NCBI GenBank assembly: GCA_946480925.1
Contig: CAMLLU010000079.1
Coordinates: 1-23,787 of the forward strand
Direction of reading: 5' to 3'
Origin: an uncultured Rivibacter sp.
GTDB taxonomy: Bacteria > Pseudomonadota > Gammaproteobacteria > Burkholderiales > Burkholderiaceae
DNA: 23,787 nucleotides
A program made the translations under genes and the position numbers. Every line of letters starts with the position of its first letter. Position 1 is the stretch's first letter. Of the stretch, positions 1 through 6,807 are shown piece after piece. The notes under the pieces were generated by a model. That model ran no database searches, was not told the DNA's origin, and saw nothing but the letters and a program-made list of their open reading frames with translations.

Positions 1-787
1 TCATCTTGGCTCCATTCTCAATCGAAGGAGCCTCCTCGAAAGGCGGGGCGGTTCATCCTGAGAAGTGACGTCGCCGAAAAACCGCGGGCCAAGCTCCTTC
101 GGCTTGAAGAAGTTCTGTACCTCGTTGTGCGTCGAAAGCTTGCCCATTGCATCGAGCCAGCAGACGGGTACCACGTACCGGAACTTGTAGAACTCAACCA
201 CGTTCTCGTTGCCACCTTGCTCCTCGTACTTTCTCAGCGACCAAGCAAGCTGCTGCAGCTCAATGCCCATAACGACGAAGGTAGGCTGAAGCATGGCAAG
301 CAGCGTCGCGTACTTTTGTTCGTGATAGCCAGCGTCCATTGCGGACGCCTCGGTCGGCATCAAAAGGTGCGAACCGAAGCGTGAGATGACCGAGAAGAAC
401 GTCTGGTCGTCGAATTCTTTGATGAACGGGTTCGAGGTGTCCTTCAGAGGCTTCCCATGCAGCAATTCATCAATGGTGGCTGACAAGCTCGACAGTAGCC
501 GTTGCTGCTCCTCGAAGTTCGCCTGCGCGCGCAGGGTATCCAACTGCTTCGCTTGGAGGATTACGGTGATGACCACGCCGAGGAAAGCCAGGAATGAGAA
601 GAACGGGCCGGCGAGCCCGCCGTAGAAGGTGCCGAAGTTGGCCCAGCGTGAGTCGTCGGAGGAAAGCTCGAGCCAGTAGCCGGGCGCGAACTTGTAGAAG
701 TACAGACCCATCGCGGTCCAAGAAAGCCGCAACTCCGATCCACATCAGGCGTTTCATGCCCTTGGCGATCGTGCTGGTGTCGTCCAT
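1..787 (-). pseudogene. Two-helix membrane protein gene broken by a +1 frameshift; possible phage-abortive-infection-like protein
   Basis: The open frame ending at base 1 only has a late TTG start at 732. A second frame supplies the natural beginning: ATG at 787 with a GGAGGG ribosome site 7 bases upstream, coding MDDTSTIAKGMKRLMWIGVAAFL. Removing one G of the pair at 718-719 joins this to TAMGLYFYKFAPGYW and gives about 261 residues. The joined protein has a helix at about 10-35, a conserved-looking W.NFGTFYGGLAGPFFSFLAF stretch forming a second helix at about 50-75, then a coiled coil (QAKQLDTLRAQANFEEQQ) and a soluble C-terminus. This W..FG.F.GG..P..SFL...LQ layout resembles proteins annotated as putative phage abortive infection (PutAbiC-like), but the C-terminal part does not clearly match, so function stays open. 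GC is about 50-53%, far below the neighbours, which suggests transfer. A sequencing error instead of a real mutation cannot be excluded. Confidence 0.6.
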
Positions 788-1186
788 TTGTGTTCCCTCC
801 GTGCGATCAATGTACTGCCGTCGTGGCACCGGTCGCCCCTGATGACGATGCTCCCCTTGGCCATGTAAAGCACCTTGGCGCGGCTCAGGCTCTCAAGTCG
901 GTAAGCGTCAGCGTCTCGAAGACTGGCGCGGTCTCGTGCCCGTGCCAACTGAAGTACTTCAACATGGACAGGCGCATCGGCAATTCAATCAAGAGCTGAC
1001 ATTCACGCTAGCGACGCCTGCTCGACTGAATGACAGCAATGCGACCAGCATCGTGAGTTCGCCGTCTGCCCACGACAGGCAGCCCCTGCTGCAGCCGTTC
1101 GCTGCCCTGGCTAAAGGCTACGCAAGAACGCCTCCCTACCTCCCACGTAATCGCCACACCCCAGCCCCTGCGATATCGTCCCCCGC
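788..1186. other. 400-bp low-GC stretch without a convincing gene
   Basis: No open frame here has good coding character. The only protein-like run is a 30-codon minus-strand frame at 885-977 (MRLSMLKYFSWHGHETAPVF and ten more residues) with no ribosome site; it could be the tail of a decayed gene. GC is 57% at 1021-1080 by hand count and rises to 70% once the XRE gene begins, so the edge of the presumed acquired segment lies near 1190. I found no attachment site, tRNA or direct repeat marking it. Confidence 0.5.
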
Positions 1187-1996
1187 ATGAACCACCCCCA
1201 CGGCCCCCAACCCGTCGGCGTGATGCTGCGTGAATGGCGGCAGCGCCGTCGCATGAGCCAGCTCGATCTCGCGCTCGAAGCCGACATCTCCACCCGCCAC
1301 CTGAGCTTCGTGGAAACCGGCCGCTCGCAGCCCAGCCGCGAGATGCTGCTGCACTTGGCCGAGCGGTTGGAGATTCCCTTGCGAGAGCGCAACGTGTTGC
1401 TCACCGCGGCGGGCTTTGCGGCGGTGTTTCCCGAGCGGCCGCTGTCGGACCCGGCATTGCAGGCCGCGCGTAGGGCCATCGACCTGGTGCTGGCGGGCCA
1501 CGAGCCTTACCCCGCGCTGGCCATCGACCGGCACTGGAACCTCGTAGCCGCCAATGCGGTGGTGCCGCGCCTGCTGGAAGGCGTGGATGCCTCGCTGCTC
1601 GAGCCGCCGGTCAACGTGCTGCGCCTGAGCGTGCACCCCAAGGGGCTGGCGCCGCGGCTGGCCAACCTGGCGCAGTGGCGCGCCCACCTGCTGGCGCGGC
1701 TGCACCACCAGGTGCAGCTCACGGCCGACCCGGTGCTCGCGGCGCTGCTTACCGAAGTGCAGGACTACCCCATGCCCGCCGGCACGCGGCCGCACGACGG
1801 TGCCGAGCCCGACTACGCGGGTGTCGTGGTGCCCTTTCAGCTCGTCACGCCGGCGGGCACGCTGTCGTTCTTCGGCACCACCACGCTGTTCGGCACGCCG
1901 GTGGAGATCACGTTGTCCGAGCTCGCCATCGAGTCGTTCTTCCCGGCCGACGCGGCCACCGCCGAAGCCTTGCGGCAGCTGGCGGCCGGCAGCTGA
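1187..1996 (+). CDS. XRE-family transcriptional regulator with MmyB-like ligand domain
   Basis: DNA-binding regulator of 269 residues. Residues about 10-65 form a Cro/C1-type helix-turn-helix (VGVMLREWRQRRRMSQLDLA, then DISTRHLSFVETGRSQPSRE). The rest (about 105-260) matches the MmyB-like domain found in actinobacterial and proteobacterial XRE regulators: the LAIDRHWNLVAAN strand, the leucine-rich VNVLRLSVHPKGLAP segment, the arginine/histidine-rich middle and the C-terminal GTLSFFGTTTLFGTPVEITL. That domain has a PAS-like fold thought to bind a small, probably fatty-acid-like, ligand. Members often repress a neighbouring oxidoreductase gene; no such target is adjacent here, since the next gene is a c-di-GMP enzyme 84 bp away. 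The ATG at 1187 puts the HTH at the usual distance from the N-terminus. Family assignment is firm, target unknown. Confidence 0.93.
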   Translation: MNHPHGPQPVGVMLREWRQRRRMSQLDLALEADISTRHLSFVETGRSQPSREMLLHLAERLEIPLRERNVLLTAAGFAAVFPERPLSDPALQAARRAIDLVLAGHEPYPALAIDRHWNLVAANAVVPRLLEGVDASLLEPPVNVLRLSVHPKGLAPRLANLAQWRAHLLARLHHQVQLTADPVLAALLTEVQDYPMPAGTRPHDGAEPDYAGVVVPFQLVTPAGTLSFFGTTTLFGTPVEITLSELAIESFFPADAATAEALRQLAAGS

Positions 1997-2080
1997 GCAC
2001 GCGCAGGCATTGCCAGCGCTCAACCGCCGCTCAAGTTGCGGCGGCCGGCGCCGATAAACCAGGGATCCTGCGCGATCCCT

Positions 2081-4426
2081 ATGCGATTCCGTGCCCTACT
2101 TCACAGGCTGCAGCACCCCAGCCGGCTGACCCTGGCCGCCATGACGGCGACCGGTGCGTTGCTGGCCGCGCTGTGGTTGGGCGTGTGGTGGACGCTGGAC
2201 TCCGAATACCGCCTGCACACCCGCCTGGCGCTGAGCCAGGCCGACAGCGCCGCGCAGCGCCTGGCCGACCGCAGCTCCAAGCTCCTCGACCAGTTCAAGC
2301 AGACCCTGCTGCTGAACAAGCATCTGTACGAACGCGATGGGCACATCGACTTCGGCCAGCTCAAGGGCGCCGGCCTCACCGGCGAACGCGAGCGGCAGAT
2401 CGCCTTCATCATCGGCCCCGACGGCGTGATCATCGACGACTCCGACGGCACCGCCCTCGGCCATGACGTGTCGGACCGCGAGTACTTCCGCGCCACGCGC
2501 GTGAGTTCCGAGCTGGTGGTGTCTCGGGCGGTGTATGGGCGGATCTACAAGCGCTGGATGGTGCCCATGGCGCTGGCCATGCACGACAGCCTGGGCCGTT
2601 TCGCGGGCGCCTCGGCGCTGGCCTTCGACGCCTCTGTGCTGACCGACGGCTTTGCGCTCGGCCACCACGAAGACGCCGTGGTCGCGGTGGTGCGTCCCGA
2701 CGGCGAATACCTCTCGCGGCGAACGGGTGGAGAACACAGCGTGGGCGAGCGTGTCGACCCGGAGGTGATCAAGCGGCTCATCGCGCAGCAGCGGCGCGAC
2801 CTGAAACCTGTGCCCAGCCCGGTGGACAGGCGCCTGCGTTTCGGCGCGCTGATGCCCATCGAAGGCTATGGGCTGAACGCGCTCATCGCCATTTCGCCGG
2901 GCAGCGCGCTGGGGGGCTACTACACGCTGCGCACCGAGGTGCTGGTGGCGGCGCTGTGCGCGAGCCTGGCCATCGTGGCGGGCGCGGTGGTGCTCACGCG
3001 GCAGGCACACCGGCTGGGCAACATTGCCGCAGAGAAGGAGCATGCCGAGCGCAGGCTGGTGCACGAAAAGCAGCGGCTGCGCACGAGCCTGCTGTGCGAC
3101 GCGCTCACCGGGCTGCCCAACCGCGCGGCCTTCGAGGCTCACCTCGACGCACTGCTCGCCAAAGAAGGCGCATCGCCTGCGCAGCACGTGCTGATGTTCA
3201 TCGACCTCGACCAGTTCAAGGTGATCAACGACACCTGCGGCCATGCGGCCGGCGACCTGCTGCTCAAGCAGCTCGCGCAGCTGCTGGGCAACGAGATCCG
3301 CCGCCGCGACCTGCTTGCCCGACTGGGCGGCGACGAGTTCGGCGTGCTGCTCGAAGGCTGCCCGCGGGAGCCGGCGCTGCGCGTGGCCGAGTCGATGCGG
3401 CAGCGTCTGGCGGCCTTTCGCTTCGTGTGGCAAGACCGCCCCTTCCGCCCCTTCCAGCTGAGCATCAGCATCGGCGTGGTGCCGTTCTCGGCCGGGCAGC
3501 ACAGCCGCGTGGAGCTGCTGAGGCTGGCCGACTCGGCCTGCTACGTGGCCAAGGAAGCCGGCCGCAACCGCGTGCACGTGTACGACGAGACCGACACCGC
3601 GGTGGCCAGCCGCTCTGGCGAGCTCGACTGGGTGTCGCGCCTGCAGCACGCGCTGGCCGAAAACCGCTTCGAGCTGCATGGCCAGCGCATCATGCCCATC
3701 CAGCCGGGCGCCGGGCACGAGAGCGACCACGTGGAGATCCTGATCCGCCTGCGCGGCGAAGACGGGCGCCTGGTGTCGCCGATGGCCTTCATTCCCGCAG
3801 CAGAACGCTACGGCCTCATGCCCGCCATCGACCGCTGGGTCATCACCCATGCACTGGCGGCCCATGCGGCGCACGTGCAGCAAAGCGGGCGCGCCGCGCG
3901 GTTTGCGATCAACCTGTCGGGCGCCACGCTGGGCGACCCGACGCTGCTCGACTTCGTGAAACACCAGCTCGCGGCGCACCGCGTGGCGGCCGACTCGGTG
4001 TGTTTCGAGATCACCGAGACCGCCGCCATCGAAAGCCTCGAGGCGGCGGCGCAGTTGATCGGCCGCCTGCGCGAGCTGGGCTGCCGCATCGCGCTCGACG
4101 ACTTCGGCTGTGGCATGTCTTCGTTTGCCTACCTCAAGCGCCTGCCGGTGGACTGCGTGAAGATCGACGGCGGCTTCGTGAAGGACATGCTGCACGAGCC
4201 GGTGGACTACGCGATGGTCGAGGCCATCCACCACATCGCGCGGCGCATGGGCCTGCACACCGTGGCCGAGTTCGTGGAAGACCAGGCCACCGTCGAGGCA
4301 CTGCGCAGCCTGGGCGTGCACTACGTGCAAGGCTACGGCGTGCAGAGGCCCGGCCCGCTGCTGGCCGAACCGGTGGCCATGGCGGCGCTGCCCGCCCTGC
4401 CGCAGGCACAGGCAGAACCGGCGTAA
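2081..4426 (+). CDS. Membrane sensor with GGDEF and EAL domains (c-di-GMP synthesis/breakdown)
   Basis: Inner-membrane protein of 781 residues from the ATG at 2081; an in-frame TTG at 2036 would add 15 unremarkable residues. Order: helix at about 14-34, periplasmic PDC/Cache-like sensor at about 35-285 (with the IGPDGVIIDDSDGTALGHDV and DREYFRATR motifs of such domains), helix at about 287-307, GGDEF domain, EAL domain. The cyclase signature GGDEF is intact at 416-420, with an RRRD inhibitory site five residues before it. The phosphodiesterase set is also complete: EILIR at 552, NLS, FEITET, DDFG, VKID, AEFVED and QGY. Both activities, making and hydrolysing c-di-GMP, could therefore exist, with the sensor deciding the balance. 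It is separated from both neighbours by short gaps and looks independently transcribed. Confidence 0.93.
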   Translation: MRFRALLHRLQHPSRLTLAAMTATGALLAALWLGVWWTLDSEYRLHTRLALSQADSAAQRLADRSSKLLDQFKQTLLLNKHLYERDGHIDFGQLKGAGLTGERERQIAFIIGPDGVIIDDSDGTALGHDVSDREYFRATRVSSELVVSRAVYGRIYKRWMVPMALAMHDSLGRFAGASALAFDASVLTDGFALGHHEDAVVAVVRPDGEYLSRRTGGEHSVGERVDPEVIKRLIAQQRRDLKPVPSPVDRRLRFGALMPIEGYGLNALIAISPGSALGGYYTLRTEVLVAALCASLAIVAGAVVLTRQAHRLGNIAAEKEHAERRLVHEKQRLRTSLLCDALTGLPNRAAFEAHLDALLAKEGASPAQHVLMFIDLDQFKVINDTCGHAAGDLLLKQLAQLLGNEIRRRDLLARLGGDEFGVLLEGCPREPALRVAESMRQRLAAFRFVWQDRPFRPFQLSISIGVVPFSAGQHSRVELLRLADSACYVAKEAGRNRVHVYDETDTAVASRSGELDWVSRLQHALAENRFELHGQRIMPIQPGAGHESDHVEILIRLRGEDGRLVSPMAFIPAAERYGLMPAIDRWVITHALAAHAAHVQQSGRAARFAINLSGATLGDPTLLDFVKHQLAAHRVAADSVCFEITETAAIESLEAAAQLIGRLRELGCRIALDDFGCGMSSFAYLKRLPVDCVKIDGGFVKDMLHEPVDYAMVEAIHHIARRMGLHTVAEFVEDQATVEALRSLGVHYVQGYGVQRPGPLLAEPVAMAALPALPQAQAEPA

Positions 4427-4486
4427 CAGTCTGTAGAAGCTTCGAACGGGCGCTCCCGATACCATCCTTCGTCAACACGGAGGATC

Positions 4487-5731
4487 ATGAGGATCACTTT
4501 CGAACGGCTGAAGCAACGTGCGCTGGCGCTGATGCGCCGCGCCACCGAGGCCACGCACCATCTGCTGGGTCAGCTGCTGGCGCGGATGCCATGGCGGCCC
4601 CAGGTGCCGCCGCCTCCCGAAACGGCAGCGCCGCAGCGTGAGGCAGATCACGAAGCGCGGCACGACCCATCGCATGAGGCGCCTCGACCAACGCCCTCAT
4701 CGCCGCAACCGCAGGCCACCCCGGTGCTGGAGCGGCAGCGCGAGGCCGGCGCAGGCGAATTCAGCGCCGGCTTCTTCAAGCACCGCGAAGGCGACCGGCA
4801 TTACCACCTGTTCGTGCCGCCCGCTTCGGCACACGCCGGCACGGCGCGGCCGCTCATCGTGATGCTGCACGGCTGCAAGCAGCATGCCGAAGACTTTGCC
4901 GTCGGCACGCAGATGAACGAACTCGCGCGCGAACACGGCCTTTACGTGCTGTACCCCGAGCAGCCGCGCTCGGCCAACATGCTGCGCTGCTGGAACTGGT
5001 TCAAGCGCCGCCATCAGCAGCGCGACAGCGGCGAGCCCGCGATCCTGGCCGACCTCACGCGGGCGGTGATGCAGGCGCATGCCATCGACGCCATGCGGGT
5101 CTATGTGGCGGGCCTCTCGGCCGGCGGTGCCATGGCGGCGATCCTTGGGCATGCTTACCCCGACCTCTTTGCCGCGGTGGGCGTGCATTCGGGCCTGCCG
5201 CGAGGCGCGGCGCACGACGTGGCATCGGCGGTGTCGGCCATGAAGGATGCCGGCGCGAGCGACCACCCCTGGGCGCACGAAAGCTTTCGCCGCCGCGGCC
5301 GCGGTGGCGCCGACGACCCGCTGCTGCCGCTGGTGCCCACCATCGTGTTCCACGGAGACCGCGACACCACCGTGCACCCGCGCAATGCGGAACTGGTGCT
5401 CGAAGCCGCGCTGGGCAACGGCTTCGGCGCCGGCGGGGAACCCACTGCGCCCACCCCCGCACCCACGCCTGCACCCACGCTCACGCAGGCCGGCCGCTCC
5501 GCGCTGGGTCTGTCCTTCACGCGCACCGTCCATCGCGACGCCGACACCGCGCGGACGCTGGCCGAACACTGGGTGGTGCACGGCGTGGGCCATGCATGGT
5601 CGGGTGGCGACGCGCGTGGCTCCTACACCGATGCGCGTGGCCCCAGTGCGAGCCTGGAAATGCTGCGCTTTTTCGGGGAACACGCGTTGCCCCGCCACGA
5701 TACAACCGAGGCAGTGGAGGTCGTGGCCTGA
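4487..5731 (+). CDS. PHB depolymerase family esterase (alpha/beta hydrolase)
   Basis: 414-residue serine hydrolase of the short-chain polyhydroxyalkanoate depolymerase/LpqC type, expected to cleave polyhydroxybutyrate or related esters. The ATG at 4487 follows a strong GGAGG site by 5 bases. The oxyanion region is VMLHGCKQHAEDFA. The nucleophile sits in GLSAGG (Ser211), the acid in HGDRDTTVHP (Asp293 or Asp291) and the histidine in HGVGHAWSGG (His369). The family's NMLRCWNWF motif is present. There is no signal peptide: the N-terminus is a basic amphipathic segment (about 1-35) followed by a proline/histidine-rich linker to about 85, so a cytoplasmic, granule-associated location is plausible. 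A low-complexity Ala-Pro-Thr insert (about 320-335) lies between the acid and the histidine. The downstream binding-protein gene starts 71 bp later. Confidence 0.92.
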   Translation: MRITFERLKQRALALMRRATEATHHLLGQLLARMPWRPQVPPPPETAAPQREADHEARHDPSHEAPRPTPSSPQPQATPVLERQREAGAGEFSAGFFKHREGDRHYHLFVPPASAHAGTARPLIVMLHGCKQHAEDFAVGTQMNELAREHGLYVLYPEQPRSANMLRCWNWFKRRHQQRDSGEPAILADLTRAVMQAHAIDAMRVYVAGLSAGGAMAAILGHAYPDLFAAVGVHSGLPRGAAHDVASAVSAMKDAGASDHPWAHESFRRRGRGGADDPLLPLVPTIVFHGDRDTTVHPRNAELVLEAALGNGFGAGGEPTAPTPAPTPAPTLTQAGRSALGLSFTRTVHRDADTARTLAEHWVVHGVGHAWSGGDARGSYTDARGPSASLEMLRFFGEHALPRHDTTEAVEVVA

Positions 5732-5802
5732 AGGCAATGGAAAGAGGAAAACCTCCGCCCCAACTTCTGCGACATCGTTCCGACGACACGGACCACGCCG
5801 AA

Positions 5803-6807
5803 ATGCAAACCGCCACTCCAGCTTCCAGCTTCATCGCACGCCTGTGCGCCACGGTTGCCCTGCTGTGCGCGGCCATCACCGCGGCAAGCGCCGCCGCGCC
5901 GCAGAAGGAGCTGGCCATTGCGGTGGCACCTGCGCCGCCCTCGCTGCCGCTGTACGTGGCCGAGAGCCAGGGCTACTTCGCCGAAGAAGGCTTGAAGCTG
6001 CGCTGGCTCGAATGCCGCAGCGGCGTTCGCTGCATGGAGCTGATGCTCGGCGGCGAGGCCGACCTCGCCACCGCGGCCGACGCGGCGGTGATGTTCAGGA
6101 GCTTCGAGCGCAACGACTACGCGGTGCTGGGCACGCTGGCCAAGATTCCGGACGACCTCAAGCTGGTGGCGCGCCGCAGCGCGGGCATCACCACGGCGCG
6201 CAACCTGGTCGGCAAGCGCATCGGCACGGTGCTGCGCTCGTCCAGCCACTACTTCCTCGATGCCTTCCTGCTGTTGAACGGCATCGACCCGCACTCCGCC
6301 TTCATCGTGGGCCTGGCGCCCGAAGACATGGTCGACGCGCTCGCCGACGGCAGGGTCGATGCGGTCTCGGTGTGGGAGCCCATGGGCTTCCAGGCCTGGA
6401 CGCGGCTGAAAAACGACGCCGTGCTGCTGCACGACCCCGAGGTCTACAACGCCAGCTTCAACCTGCTGGCCTCGCGCCGCATCACCGGGTCGCGCGATGC
6501 GGATCTGGCGAAGCTGCTGCGCGCCATCGGCCGGGCCCAGCGGTTCATCGCGGCGCGGCCGCTCGACGCCCAGGCCATCCTGCGCGCCAGGCTGGGCATG
6601 GACCAGGCCTCGGTGGACTGGATCTGGAAGAGCGCGCAATACAGCCTCACGCTCGACCAGTCGCTGCTGCGCACGCTCGAAGCCGAGGCGCGCTGGGCCC
6701 AGCGCGAAGGCCACGTGCTGGGAAAGAGGACGCCCAACTACCTGAAGTTCATCCATGCAGCACCGCTGCGGTCCGTCGACGATGACGCGGTGAGCCTGCC
6801 CCGATGA
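5803..6807 (+). CDS. Periplasmic substrate-binding protein, NMT1/SsuA-like
   Basis: 334-residue periplasmic binding protein from the ATG at 5803, chosen because it begins a clear signal peptide (hydrophobic core LCATVALLCAAITAASA, cleavage near residue 30). An in-frame ATG at 5737 would bury that signal. Family marks: APPSLPLYVAESQGYFAEEG at the start of the mature protein, GGEADLATAADAAV, LVGKRIGTVLRSSSHYFLD and ALADGRVDAVSVWEP. These are typical of NMT1/THI5-like proteins that bind taurine, sulfonates, nitrate or pyrimidine precursors. Two cysteines in CRSGVRC could form a disulfide. No ABC permease or ATPase gene is nearby. Its stop overlaps the start of the next gene, a membrane diguanylate cyclase, by 4 bp (ATGA). 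I infer that it serves as a ligand receptor for that cyclase, not as a transporter part; the ligand is unknown. Confidence 0.9.
   Translation: MQTATPASSFIARLCATVALLCAAITAASAAAPQKELAIAVAPAPPSLPLYVAESQGYFAEEGLKLRWLECRSGVRCMELMLGGEADLATAADAAVMFRSFERNDYAVLGTLAKIPDDLKLVARRSAGITTARNLVGKRIGTVLRSSSHYFLDAFLLLNGIDPHSAFIVGLAPEDMVDALADGRVDAVSVWEPMGFQAWTRLKNDAVLLHDPEVYNASFNLLASRRITGSRDADLAKLLRAIGRAQRFIAARPLDAQAILRARLGMDQASVDWIWKSAQYSLTLDQSLLRTLEAEARWAQREGHVLGKRTPNYLKFIHAAPLRSVDDDAVSLPR

Noticed and set aside
718..719. Programmed ribosomal frameshift in the first gene
   Set aside because: The site lacks a slippery heptamer or homopolymer run, and no structure or internal Shine-Dalgarno stimulus is evident. 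Mutation or sequencing error is simpler.
885..977. 30-codon minus-strand frame as a real small gene
   Set aside because: Protein-like sequence but no ribosome site or family. I kept it only as a remark under the 788-1186 entry.
936..1190. Plus-strand 84-codon frame before the XRE gene
   Set aside because: No ribosome site or recognisable motif, composition looks random, and it overlaps the XRE start.
2096..4465. 789-residue open frame on the minus strand opposite the GGDEF-EAL gene
   Set aside because: It mirrors the plus gene in a high-GC region where opposite frames stay open. Its translation is His/Gln/Ala/Arg-rich without any domain, while the plus strand carries full GGDEF and EAL motifs.
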